From Closterium sp. NIES-65 (taxonomy: Eukaryota > Streptophyta > Zygnematophyceae > Desmidiales > Closteriaceae), in NCBI GenBank assembly GCA_948144175.1, contig CANXME010000222.1, positions 744,001 through 808,000 of the forward strand: a stretch of 64,000 nt of DNA, read 5' to 3'. The notes beneath the pieces are model-generated. The model worked only from the letters and a program-made list of their open reading frames with translations. It was not told the origin of the DNA and made no database searches. How positions within the stretch are numbered: position 1 is the stretch's first letter; each line of letters begins with the position of its first letter. Position numbers and translations under genes: made by a program. Positions 31,601-41,019 of the stretch are shown here, one piece after another.

Positions 31601-34600
31601 ATTCTCGCGGTGCAGACAAGGACTGGGAGGACATTCGATTTGGAGTGGAGAACAAGGTGGACTACTACGCGCTCTCCTTCGTCAAGGACGCCCAGGTCGT
31701 GCTGCAGCTCAAGGAGTACCTCAAAGGTGCGCGCTGCACCGCATGGCACCACATGGTACTGCGTGGCATCACATGGCACCACGTGGCTGTTTGTGTCTTC
31801 CACCTGTCTCCCCACCTCACCCCACATTATCCCCACCCCATGCACACTTCACATTTCCACTCCCCCCCAACCCACTGTCGCCCCCTCTCCCACCTCCCAC
31901 CCCCCACGCTCCATGCTGAGTTGCATCCCCCACTCCTTCCCTCTCCATTCTCCCACCCCATGGACTCTTCCCCTTCCTCCTCCTGCCAAGCCAGGGTGCG
32001 GAGATTGGCTGGCGTGACAACCAAGATTGAAGTGCCGACGCCATTCACAACCTCGCTGTTTGCTGCATGCTGTCGCCACCTCCTCTTTCTCGCCCCCCCC
32101 CTCCTCCCTCCCCCCCTTCCCCAACCTTCGCCGCCAGGCCAGGGCGCGGACATCGGGGTGATAGCCAAGATCGAGAGTGCGGACTCCGTGCCCAACCTGC
32201 ACGCCATCCTCGAGGCCTCCGACGGGGTACGCAGGGGCCACGGGACTGCGCGTGGGGCGCGGTGGGAGACAGGGGGGGTTCGGGCGGGGGAGTTGGGGTG
32301 ATGGGGCAGGGGATGAGGTGGGGCAGAGGGACACCAGGGAAACTGGTGGGGAGGGGGGAACCCAGGGGGCCAGGGGGGCCAGGGGGGACATAGTGATGGG
32401 AACAGGGAAGATGGTGTGCAATGGGCATGGGGGCGGTGCAGGCGGGAAAGGGAGGGATGGGACAGGCAGTGGAGGAGAGGGCGATTTCGGTTACTCTGCT
32501 GTATGCGCCGCGCCCCATCCCTTTGAAAGGCTCTCCCCCTCCTCCACATTTCCCCGCCTCTGCTACCCGCGGTCCCTACCTCCGCCCATCGCTACCTGCT
32601 TCCACCCCCCCCCTCCGCCTCCGGCTTACCTTGTTCCTTCAACCCCTCTCATTGTGAATCTCCCCATCCGTTTTAATAAGTCCCCATGCCAGCTGTGCTT
32701 TTCCCCGATTTCCCTTCCCTTCCTCCACCTTTAAGTCTCTCACTGCCTCACCACCCTTTTCTGCCTCTCTGCCTCTCTGTCTGTCTGCCTCTCTTCCTCT
32801 CTGCCTGTCTGCCTCTCTTCCTCTCTGCCTCTCTGCCTCTCTGCCTCTCTGCCTCTCTGCCTCTCTTCCTCTCTGCCTGTCTGCCTCTCTTCCTCTCTGC
32901 CTCTCTGCCTCTCTGCCTCTCTTCCTCTCTGCCTCTCTGCCTCTCTGCCTCTCTTCCTCTCTGCCTCTCTGCCTCTCTGCCCCTCTGCCCAATCTGGCCT
33001 CTCCGCCACTTCCGCCCCCTTTTCCCCCTCTGCTCTGCCCCCTCTGCCCCCCTCTGCCCCCCTCTGCCCCCTCTGCCCCCTCTGCCCCCCTCTGCCCCCC
33101 TCTGCCCCCTCTGCCCCCTCTGCCCCCCTCTGCCCCCTCTGCCCCCTCTGCCCCCTCTGCCCCCTCGGCCCCTCTCGGCCCCCCTGGCGTGTGTGTGCGG
33201 CAGGCCATGGTGGCGCGAGGGGACTTGGGAGCGGAGCTGCCAGTGGAGGAGGTGCCGCTGTTGCAGGTGTGTTCCTGTGAGACCAGGTTGCTGCATTGCT
33301 TGCTGCTCGTGTGCCGCTGCTGCAGGTACGATGCTGGCAGGGAGGCAGGGTGCTGCTTGCGGCGATGCTTGTTCCATGGCCACTGCAAGGCATGCTGTCT
33401 GCTGAAAACACACCGCCCGCTCAGCTGCTGGTTTGACCTGTGCTGCTCGTGTCATGTCATGTGCATGGCTCCTGGCGCATGTCTCTTGGCCTATGGCGCA
33501 TTGCGCATGGCAGCCCACTTCTCACCCTCACTACTCACTCCTCAACCCCTCGCCTGTCCTCACCCCATACACAACTGTCGTGGCAGGGCGAGATCATCCG
33601 GGTGTGTCGCGCGCTGGGCAAGCCGGTGATAGTGGCGACCAACATGCTCGAGTCCATGATCAACCACCCCACGCCCACTCGTGCTGAGGTACCTCCACCT
33701 TTCCTCCCCACCCTCCCCCCTGCAAACACCTTCTCCCCAACAGCCTTACCTTTTGCTCACCATTGCCTCTCCCCCACCCCCACCACCTCTCCTCCTTCCC
33801 CCTTGCCTTTTCTTCATTCCAAGTGTCCGTTGACATGCCTGCATGACATCATTGCCCCCATGCCTGCTGCGCCCTCAATGCTCCTGCCATGCACCCACGG
33901 CTGCCACGTGTCCATCACTGCCACGCGCTCTCAGGTGTCGGACATAGCGATCGCAGTGAGGGAGGGCACGGATGCCATCATGCTGTCGGGGGAGACGGCC
34001 CATGGCAAGTGAGTGCTGTCTGTCGGGGGAGACGGCCCATGGTAAGTGAGTGCTGTCTGTCGGGGGAGACGGCCCATGGTAAGTGAGTGCTGTCTGTCGG
34101 GGGAGACGGCCCATGGTAAGTGAGTGCTGTCTGTCGGGGGAGACGGCCCATGGTAAGTGAGTGCTGTCTGTCGGGGGAGACGGCCCATGGTAAGTGAGTG
34201 CTGTCTGTCGGGGGAGACGGCCCATGGTAAGTGAGTGTTGCTGGCCGTGGCGTGATTGATTTTGACCAGCTGTGGCGATGTACTTGGAGAAACGACAAAA
34301 AATCAGTACTATTCTCCAGAGAGCACTTTTCTCAAGCGCACGCGCATGTCCAGGTCTCATTCAAACAAGCGTTTTTATCATCTCAACAGGCTTATCACAC
34401 AAAGTGCACGGTTCATTAGATTTGCATGCTCGCTGCCTGCGTGTGTACTTGCCTGCCTGCGCGCCTACCGCCCTGCCTGTGTGCATGCATGTGTGCGCCC
34501 ACGTGTGCAGGTTCCCGCTGAAGGCGGTGAGGGTGATGCACACAGTGGCGGTGCGCACAGAGGCTACCATGGCCGTCCCTAACACCCCCGCCAACCTCGG

Positions 34601-35840
34601 CCGCGCTTTCAAGGTACCAGCACTTCTGATGTCCCTTGCACCGTGCGCCATTGCCTTCCCACTTTCCACTTCCTTGCTCTCTTTCTTTCCCCCCTCGCCG
34701 GCAACTCTTTTTCCCTGGTCTCCAGTGGCAAAACTAGTGCATCTAAGCAAGCTCTTTGTCGTCCTTCCCTATGCTTGGCCACTCTCACATTGTCCTCCTC
34801 TCCACCATCTGCCCTCCCTCTTTGTTCCTATTCCCCCCCTCCCCCTCCCTTCACTTCACTCTTCTCCTCTCCTCCCCCTGCCCTCCCCCCTCGCCCAGCG
34901 GCACACGAGTGAGATGTTTGCGTTCCATGCCACCATGATGGCCAACACGCTGGGCGCGTCCGTGCTCGTCTTCACGCGCTCTGGCTTCATGGCCATGCTG
35001 CTCTCGCACTACCGTCCCGCCAGCATCACCTACGCCTTCACCAACGAGTCTGCCCCTTGCCCTGCTCTCCACTCGCCCTGCTCTCCCGTTTGCCATGCTC
35101 TCCCGTTTGCCATGCTCTCCCGTTTGCCATGCTCTCCCGTTTGCCATGCTCTCCCGTTTGCCATGCTCTCCCGTTTGCCATGCTCTCCCGTTTGCCATGC
35201 TCTCCCGTTTGCCATGCTCTCCCGTTTGTCATGCTCTCCCGTTTGCCATGCTCTCCCAGTCGCTATGCTTGCTCGTTTGTACACCACACACACGCACATT
35301 CCTCCACCTTTTCACCTCAAACATTGAAGGTTTTGTCAGGTCACAGTCATTTAATCGGTAGTCAAAGCAGCCTCTCTTCCAATCATCCCTCTGCTTCCGT
35401 ACTTTCCTTCCTCCTGTCTCTCCTCCCCCCTCCATCTCTCTCCCTCACAGCAAGCGCGTGCAGCAGCACCTGGCGCTGTACCACGGGGTGAGGGCGCTCT
35501 ACATGCCATTCTCCGCTGATGCCGAGGACACCTTCAACGAGGCGCTGCGCATCCTCCTCGTCAGTGCCCTCGCACCCTGCCCTCTACCTGCTGCCTCTTT
35601 CTTTGCTTGTTTCTGTCTGTGTATGCCTGTTTGCTTTTCCAGAAATTACCTTCCACAGGTGCACCTCACTATTGTGTTGTTCAAATCTGTGATGCCTCTC
35701 CCCCGGGTGGGCATGAGCAGAAGCGCGGCATGGTGCAGCCGGGGGATGACGTGGCGTTGGTGCAGAGCGGGCGGCAGCCCATCTGGCGGTCGGAGTCCAC
35801 GCACCACATCCAAGTGCGCCGCGTCATGCCGCTCAACTGA
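28655..35840 (+). CDS. Plastid-type pyruvate kinase, beta subunit class
   Basis: Converts phosphoenolpyruvate and ADP to pyruvate and ATP. Exons: 28655-28929, 29590-29781, 30327-30504, 30686-30851, 31115-31249, 31616-31726, 32138-32226, 33204-33266, 33587-33688, 33935-34008, 34511-34613, 34899-35047, 35451-35559, 35721-35840. All introns are GT-AG and phases agree; the sum is 1,866 nt, 621 residues. Motifs: [48 protein letters not shown] (catalytic Lys), [44 protein letters not shown]; the C domain ends [15 protein letters not shown]. These follow plant plastid PKp2/PKp3 rather than the cytosolic enzyme. Exon 1 (about 90 residues, Ala/Ser/Arg-rich) fits a transit peptide, so stromal fatty-acid-precursor supply is the likely role. 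The exon 12 donor (GA|GTCTGC) is the least certain junction. Confidence 0.93.
29776..29895 (+). repeat. 21-bp tandem repeat across the exon 2 splice donor of pyruvate kinase
   Basis: Five near-perfect copies of a unit containing CCACCAG|GTGCGCCATCC follow the exon 2 end, and a sixth is diverged. Each copy repeats the exon end and a usable GT donor. The unit is seven codons long and open in frame (R-C-A-I-R-P-T). Related, more diverged units continue inside the intron to about 30120. Confidence 0.9.
29970..30120 (+). repeat. Degenerate 20-21 bp repeats inside intron 2 of pyruvate kinase
   Basis: Units of the type cgctatcctacccgccaggtg recur about seven times. They resemble the 29776-29895 unit and still carry CCAGGTGCG in most copies. 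Confidence 0.8.
31225..31299 (+). repeat. Three 25-bp copies across the exon 5 donor of pyruvate kinase
   Basis: The exon end CTGCCCTCCATCACAG with its donor GTCC is repeated so that GT donors fall at 31250, 31275 and 31300. Only the first keeps the reading frame into exon 6 (SIT-DKDWED). Further decayed copies seem to follow to about 31350. Confidence 0.9.
31488..31525 (+). repeat. Decayed copy of the exon 6 start inside intron 5 of pyruvate kinase
   Basis: aacagccacaaaaggaccg and the following ggaggttgg resemble the true acceptor and exon 6 start at 31611-31640 (gcagacaaggactgggaggac). It has the look of an old local duplication. Confidence 0.55.
31984..32056 (+). repeat. Decayed copy of exon 7 inside intron 6 of pyruvate kinase
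   Basis: The stretch starting ccaagccagggtgcggaga matches the acceptor and first about 70 bases of exon 7 (from 32134) base by base with many substitutions: gtgacaaccaagattgaag against gtgatagccaagatcgaga. It still reads as a ghost of the KIES segment. Confidence 0.8.
32757..33180 (+). repeat. CT-rich microsatellite in intron 7 of pyruvate kinase
   Basis: About 240 bp of ctctctgc(c) and ctcttcct units is followed by about 180 bp of ccctctgcc units. Long frames on both strands here (Leu/Ser-rich, or Arg/Glu/Gly-rich) are repeat shadows. Confidence 0.9.
33310..33330 (+). repeat. Second copy of the exon 8 end with donor, in intron 8 of pyruvate kinase
   Basis: GTGCCGCTGCTGCAG|GTACG repeats the real exon 8 end GTGCCGCTGTTGCAG|GTGTG (33252-33270) about 59 bases downstream, with one base changed before the junction. 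Confidence 0.75.
34009..34233 (+). repeat. Six 37-bp copies of the exon 10 end and donor in intron 10 of pyruvate kinase
   Basis: The exon end coding LSGETAHGK (tcgggggagacggcccatgg) recurs six times after the true donor at 34009. In the intronic copies GGCAAGTGAG has become GGTAAGTGAG, which adds a GTAAGT donor to each copy. The minus strand gives an open proline/histidine frame that is only a shadow. Confidence 0.92.
35076..35265 (+). repeat. 17-bp tandem repeat in intron 12 of pyruvate kinase
   Basis: About eleven copies of gctctcccgtttgccat lie roughly 30 bases after the exon 12 donor. They are noncoding. Confidence 0.9.
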
Positions 35841-36410
35841 AGCCCTGTGCACCGCGCACCACGTGCTGTAGCCTAGGAGATACCTCCTGCAGAGGGGTGT
35901 GCGCAGAATCTTGAGTGGCCAATGCAGTATGGGTGGATATGGCAAAGGATCAGAGCAGAGGGCCCTTTCAGAATGGGTGGAAATGCTCAAGAATTTGCTC
36001 GTGCCGAGCACTGTGGGGGTTGAGATAGTTGTACAAGCTGTTAGGCTCGCATGGTGGATAGCCATGTGACGGAGTGTATCATGTATGCATGCATGCCCTT
36101 GGATGCACGCTAATAAGGTTACTGTGTGCTTGTACAGCTAATGAAATGTCATGGTAGATGAGCAGTTCATGTACACCTCTTGCATGCGGGATGAAAGTGG
36201 AAAGGCAGGCCTCTGAGTTAGGGATTGCTGTTACCTTTCCAGCAGAGCTCACAATGGTTCCTTGCTGTATGCTGTGATTTGATGTGAGGGGCCCACTGCT
36301 CTAGAATGGGTGCTGACACTGACTGAGGGTTACAACTCAGGAAACATCACTAAATGGAATGGATAACAGCGGGCAGTCATGGCTGAGCGCATGAGAATGG
36401 TATCTGACAC
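35841..36410. other. Region downstream of pyruvate kinase
   Basis: This probably includes the 3' untranslated region. No convincing gene, and no repeat up to the MITE at 36414. Confidence 0.5.
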
Positions 36411-36413
36411 TAA

Positions 36414-36563
36414 GGGCGTGTTCCTACGCTCTTATCAGGCAAACCTCTTGTCAGCCTTGCCTGGTAAAAGTAGCGAGGGTTTTTGGGTTTAGGGAATTTT
36501 CAGGGGGAAAAGTAGCGAGCTTGATAAGAGGTTGCCCTGATAAGGGGCCGTAGGAACACGCCC
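36414..36563. mobile_element. Tourist-like (PIF/Harbinger-type) MITE
   Basis: The 150-bp element has terminal inverted repeats: the first 15 bases, GGGCGTGTTCCTACG, are perfect at both ends, and the similarity extends to about 40 bases through TTATCAGG and AACCTCTT. TAA is duplicated at 36411-36413 and 36564-36566. A 3-bp TWA duplication with a GGG-start inverted repeat is the PIF/Harbinger signature. There is no transposase, so it is non-autonomous. Confidence 0.85.
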
Positions 36564-36566
36564 TAA

Positions 36567-36617
36567 GTACTCCTTGAATATCGACACACACCGCTGCCAC
36601 TGCTTCTCCGCTGCTTG
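36567..36617 (-). CDS. Possible short exon on the minus strand next to the MITE
   Basis: On the minus strand an acceptor-like ...CTCACTCTGTGTGCAG is followed by an open stretch reading QAAEKQWQRCVSIFKEYL, with helix-like composition, which runs into the MITE boundary. It could be an exon of the same gene as 36923-37050, but the phases do not fit without a different acceptor. Assignment is open. Confidence 0.25.
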
Positions 36618-36655
36618 CTGCACACAGAGTGAGAGGGATGAGCGATTGGGTGACA

Positions 36656-36735
36656 CATGCCATGGTGTGACGCATGGCGTGGTGTGACGCATGGCGTGGT
36701 GTGACGCATGGCGTGGTGTGACGCATGGCATGTGA
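36656..36735. repeat. 17-bp tandem repeat
   Basis: Four to five copies of gcatggcgtggtgtgac. Noncoding. Confidence 0.85.
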
Positions 36736-36776
36736 TGCATGCTATGCCATAAACGCTAAACACACTCCTTCCCACA

Positions 36777-36922
36777 TCACACGATGCCTGCACACATCAC
36801 ACCATGCCTGCAAACATCACACCATGCCTGCACACATCACACCGTGCCTGCACACATCACACCATGCCTGCACACATCACACCGTGCCTGCACACATCAC
36901 ACCATGCCTGCACACATCACAC
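36777..36922. repeat. 20-bp tandem repeat
   Basis: About seven copies of acaccatgcctgcacacatc, with accg/acca variants alternating. It ends exactly at the probable donor of the minus-strand exon 36923-37050. Confidence 0.85.
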
Positions 36923-37050
36923 GTTGGGTTGAATGCGGGAGAGCAGGTGGGTGGGGAGGACGAGCAAGCAGCGGTGCCATGGGTGATGTCGTCAAATGGC
37001 AGCTTCCAGTTGTCCGCCACCACCACTCGTATCGCGCCAGCTGTCAGCGC
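36923..37050 (-). CDS. Probable exon of a GT47 (exostosin-like) glycosyltransferase gene
   Basis: The minus-strand segment lies between a C-rich tract plus acceptor (CCAACCAG|GCGCTG) and a donor (CCAAC|GTGTGATG). It encodes LTAGAIRVVVADNWKLPFDDI, close to the exostosin-family signature GAIPVVVxDxWxLPFxD, where the nucleotide-sugar donor is held. Plant GT47 enzymes act in the Golgi on cell-wall polysaccharides. The 21 residues after the motif do not resemble the family. Only this exon is convincing, so the gene may be a remnant or have exons I cannot see. Confidence 0.45.
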
Positions 37051-37413
37051 CTGGTTGGTCGGGGGGGGGGGGGGGGGTGTGGGGGAGGCAGAAGGGAAGG
37101 CACAAGGGGGGGCAGAAGGGAGGGAGGCAGAGGGGAGGAAGAATGGAGGCTGAAGGGAATAACAGGATGGAGGAAAGGGAGAGGGGCAATAAGGCGAACC
37201 GACAATTGACGATGGTCTGATTGATCTTGTTTGCAAACCTAGGATCTTGTACTTATACGATCACTAGGTAGTAGGGATGTTCGAGTCGAACCAAACAGAA
37301 GCTCATTTTCTTTGTTATCCCTACGACCGTCTGTGTATGCAAGCGAGTAGGTGGCTGCCAAGGCTTCAGCGAACCTCTCTGGCTCATGCGGGAAAACGCC
37401 CTGATCGTAACAC
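37051..37413. other. Gap between the GT47-like exon and the unassigned frame
   Basis: The left part is a G-rich run (C-rich on the minus strand, 37060-37160) that would serve as the polypyrimidine tract of the minus-strand acceptor. Nothing else was recognised. Confidence 0.4.
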
Positions 37414-37971
37414 CTAATCCTCGATCAAATATGGTAACGACATCGTTTCCATTGTCATGGGTGTAATGCCGCCCGGCCAGACGTGTCGATGTGTAGGCAC
37501 AAATGACATGCATATCTCAACTCGAATGCCGGAGACGATTTGGGTAAGTCCAGAGCCGGCTTGTTGAGAAGCACGGTGGCCATCCATGTCCACCTTAGCG
37601 ACTTGGCCATCCATGCCCACCTTAGCGACGTGGCCATCCATGTCCACCTTAGCGACGTGAGGACAGAAGACATCGTTAGTAGGCAGCAAGACTGAAAGGT
37701 CTAAGGTTCCAAGGCCACCCAACACGCTTAACATATCCCCATGGCAGATCTGCTGGTAGAATATGGCGTTGATGCGACCGTCCTTCATGACCACGTGGCT
37801 ATGACACGAGAACCTCGTGTTCATCAGGCATGCCTTCTCCTTATCTGGAACGCCGGCTGACGTGCCCGGGTAGTTCTTGGACAGTAATGTGAGGCCATTG
37901 CTATCATGGATGGAGGCGGAGTTCCAAGGCAGCGTCATGCCTGAACACCAGCTCGCGTGCCATGCCTCCAC
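37414..37971 (-). CDS. Unassigned minus-strand open frame with a 9-residue repeat
   Basis: There are 185 codons without obvious low-complexity bias apart from three in-frame copies of VAKV(D/G)MDG(H/Q) from a 27-bp tandem repeat (about 37580-37660). Composition looks protein-like (GDMLSVLGGLGTLDLSVLLP, VEICMSFVPTH). I do not recognise a domain. It may be an exon, a gene fragment, or chance. No neighbour helps. Confidence 0.3.
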   Translation of the reverse strand: MEAWHASWCSGMTLPWNSASIHDSNGLTLLSKNYPGTSAGVPDKEKACLMNTRFSCHSHVVMKDGRINAIFYQQICHGDMLSVLGGLGTLDLSVLLPTNDVFCPHVAKVDMDGHVAKVGMDGQVAKVDMDGHRASQQAGSGLTQIVSGIRVEICMSFVPTHRHVWPGGITPMTMETMSLPYLIED

Positions 37972-38416
37972 ATCTTGTGAGGAGAGATGACGCCAAAGGT
38001 GCTATGTGCGCAGCTTGGTTGAGTTTCGAAGCTGTGGCCTATGGATTGGCTGAACTAGATCAAACCCAACTTGAGCATACATGGAGACACCGATCAGTGC
38101 TGACGACCTGCCTTTGCGGAGGTGATGCCGCCGACATCGTCAATATGTTCCTTTGTCTAGGAGCAATGACTGAGTGTCAAGCCTGGGGCGAACGTCATGA
38201 GCTATGACTCCTGCCCTTGCCAATCAGTTGCACTTGAGGGACGGCTGTGTTAGAAGTGCAAATCTTGGACATCCCTCCGCCTCTGCTGCATTTGTTTCCA
38301 AAGCACCGGTGTTATGGCTAGGAGGGTCAACGTTCGTCCTGGCACGAGTACCGCTGCTTGATGGATAATGCGACCTGACATCTAGATAACGTGACGAGGT
38401 AGCCTGAACTGAACAC
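37972..38416. other. Sequence left of element E with no supported gene
   Basis: A plus-strand frame of 81 codons (37962-38207) exists but has no recognisable feature. The rest is featureless up to the LTR of E. Confidence 0.35.
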
Positions 38417-39386
38417 TGTTAACAGGAATGGAGTGTTGGCCCCGCCCTCGCTTGGGCAACGCCGACGACTTGGTCGGATGCACGGGAGTAGCAACCGACC
38501 GTTCACAGTGGGAGAGCTGCTCGACAGGCTTCGTCGAGCTGCAGGGGACCGCTGTGGTGTTGCTGTCGACTAGGGAGCTCGACAGCTGCAACTGACTAGT
38601 CTGGGCGACGGGTGGGACGTCGACCAGGACCTGCAGTTCGACCGGGAGGTCGACGGAGCAGTCCGTCGACCTGACAAGTGAGCAGCGGTCGACGAGGGGA
38701 GCTCGGCGACAACCGCTGATGGTTTTGGTCGACGGAAGGGGTCCGTCGACCAGAGGGTAGCTCGACGGGAGTTGTGGTCGACCAGAGGGACCTGGTGGTC
38801 GACCGGAAGCACCTGGTGGTCGACCGGGTCGACTGGGTAACCTGCTCGACGAGTTCTGCGGAGGCACGCGAACGTCGTCGAGGTTGCGATGGCGCAGGCG
38901 ACTGCGGGCTGGTATCCCGGAGTCGATGTGGCTCGTCAGGCGCAGACAACAGCCGACGAATGCCCAACGAGGCAAGTCGGGCCAATCGTCTGCGCACACC
39001 TGCGAGCGTGCACACTGCTGTGTTCTACGGGGCAACGCTGGACAGCCGCTCTGCTGCAGCGTTGGCACGCCGTCGACTTGCTCCATTGGCAGGTCACCTT
39101 TCTGCAGTGCTGGCGCGGCTCCTCTACGCAACTCTGGCAGGCGATCGACTGAGCTGTGCTGTCGGTCGACCATGCTAGCAGCAGAGTTGCTAGGTGCCTG
39201 ATGTAGTCATTGTTGTCATTGCTTCTTGTATCATTCTGGAATTCCAACTTTGCTAGTGAAAACTCTTGTCAATTTCTCCCGTGAATGTGCAAGCACTAAG
39301 GAACCAATCAAAGCTACGATCACCTCTAGTAGTTCATGCCAACCCCCGTAGTCTAGCTCACTACCGTTGTAGAGTGAATCTCCGCA
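38417..39386 (+). repeat. 5' LTR of element E
   Basis: This is a long LTR of about 970 bp, unusually rich in GTCGAC, from TGTTAACAGG to TCTCCGCA. The first about 420 bp match 44801-45158. The inner end is set by the CA followed by a tRNA-complementary primer site. Confidence 0.7.
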
Positions 39387-39464
39387 TGGTGCGGTGAGCG
39401 TGGATCGAACACGCGACCTTCAGATAGGAGCCGACTTTTGCACCTACTAAGTCGTTCGTAGGCC
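39387..39464 (-). other. Primer-binding site of element E, extending into an antisense tRNA-like sequence
   Basis: The plus strand begins TGGTGCGGTGAGCGTGGATC directly after the LTR. Its complement ends in a tRNA-like acceptor strand with CCA. Read on the minus strand it also has a perfect T arm (GCGTG-TTCGATC-CACGC) and a D stem (GACT...AGTC) at about the right place. The anticodon arm is too short and the 5' acceptor strand does not pair, so it is not a working tRNA gene. The primer is not initiator-Met tRNA. Confidence 0.6.
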
Positions 39465-39673
39465 GGCAGCAGCGATAGTCGCCATGGTCGACCCCGTAGT
39501 TGATGCGGGCGTAGCGGACACCTTGGAGGCACGTTTGGCTGACGCGAGGAGACGCCACGCGGATGGCGAGTACGGGACGATCCCCTTAGTGATAGCCGAG
39601 TTGGGCATCCGGTCGCAGTGGGCGACGGAACACCCTTCCCGTCCTGCTTCTCCTTGACCGGTGCGCAACGAAG

Positions 39674-41000
39674 GTGGCGTCGACGACGAGCTCGACGGTG
39701 GTGCACGAGTCAGCGGCAGCGAAGGCACGAGGCAAGAGAGGAGTGATCAAGGTCGACGGTGGTGTCGACGGAATCCAGGCGCGAGTGCAGCGGTCGACGG
39801 CGGCTGCAGGCAGCTCGCGTGCCGACGTCGTCGATGTTCGACGCCGTTCTCCTCCACTAAGTGGTGGAGGGCTCTCAGTGACGACACACGTGACGGCGGG
39901 CGGGATTGCACCGGCGTATGGCTACTTCAAGTTCTCGCCGGACCGGATCACCGTCGCACCGCTGCAAGGTCGACGGGACCTCATCACCTGGAGGGAGTCA
40001 ATTGAACCTCAGCTAGAGGTCGCCGGGCTGAAGGGCTTCGCCGATGACACCGTGCCATTTCCGCCCGAGGAGGATGTCGAGCTATGCGGGGAGTTTTGTT
40101 CTGCTCACCTGCTCACCTTCATGGTCATCTCGAGGTGCTGCTCGCCAGTGATGCAGCTAGCGCTCAGGAGCTATCGAGAGCGACTGGATGCTGGTCACCA
40201 GGCATGGCACTTCATCATGTCGACGTACCAGGCCAGGGACGACCTGTACATCGGACAGCTAGAGGAGAAGATGACTCACATTCGAATGGGCGAGCAGGAG
40301 TCGGCGACGGACTACTGCAACCGAGCTCGACGGATCCTAGCTGAGATGAGGATGGCGGGCGCCGAATACTCGACGGCGTCCTACATCACCCATGCCTCAA
40401 GGGCCTACCGCGCAGCTACAACCTCATGAAGAGGTTTACGATGGTGCCCGGCACACGTGAGTCCCTCGACGAGGACTCCCTTACCAGCTACATCCTCCAG
40501 GATGAGGCGATGCAGGAGGCAGAGCAGCCCACGGAGTTCCTTTCGCAGGCGAGTTACGCTGCACCGACGAAGCCCAATTCTCAGCAGGAGCAGCGCGAGA
40601 AGCCAGGCGGAGGTGGTAGCGGAGGTGGGCGGTCGACGAAGGACATCGACGACAAGAGGTCGACGAGGGACAAGGGTCGACGAGGTGGTGGTCGACGGCG
40701 GGAGTGCTGGATCTGCGGCGACCCCGACCATCTCTCCTTCGAGTGCCCCGACCGCGATGACAACGACGAGGACGACAACAAGGGAGGCCGCGGTCGATCG
40801 GCCAGTTGTCGCCCCCGTCGATTTGAGAAGCCGCGCAAGGAGAAGCAAGCGTCGAAGAAGACGTCGTCGACGAAGGACGTCGACAGCTCCAGTGGCAAGA
40901 GCCGAGGCGACGGGGAGGCATCGTGCTCGATGGTCGGCGTGGTGGAGCCGACGGTCTTGCTAGCATCGGAGGCTGGCAAGGACTTCCAGGCGGTGGCACT
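39674..41000 (+). pseudogene. Gag block of element E
   Basis: It starts MASTTSSTVVHES and contains a UBN2-type gag core (TWRESIEPQLEVAG; MSTYQARDDLYIGQLEEKM, the lineage's YQ..D.......L...L..M.M pattern). A basic, Gly-rich stretch and the zinc knuckle CWICGDPDHLSFEC (CX2CX4HX4C) follow. The block is broken. Confidence 0.8.
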
Positions 41001-41019
41001 GGTTGTGCAGGCCAACCCA

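Noticed and set aside
32639-33518. Arg/Glu/Gly-rich minus-strand proteins of 220-256 residues
   Set aside because: Three overlapping frames of the same strand are open over a CT microsatellite that lies in a pyruvate kinase intron.
34272-35327. A 351-codon plus-strand frame as a separate protein
   Set aside because: It joins pyruvate kinase exons 11 and 12 through intron sequence; the spliced model keeps family sequence and phases.
39020-39250. A host gene inside the 5' LTR of element E
   Set aside because: Short frames on both strands are explained by the GTCGAC-rich LTR composition and lack any motif.
39387-39464. Functional tRNA gene on the minus strand
   Set aside because: The T and D arms are fine but the 5' acceptor strand does not pair and the anticodon arm is about five bases short; its position exactly at the LTR end marks it as primer-site sequence.
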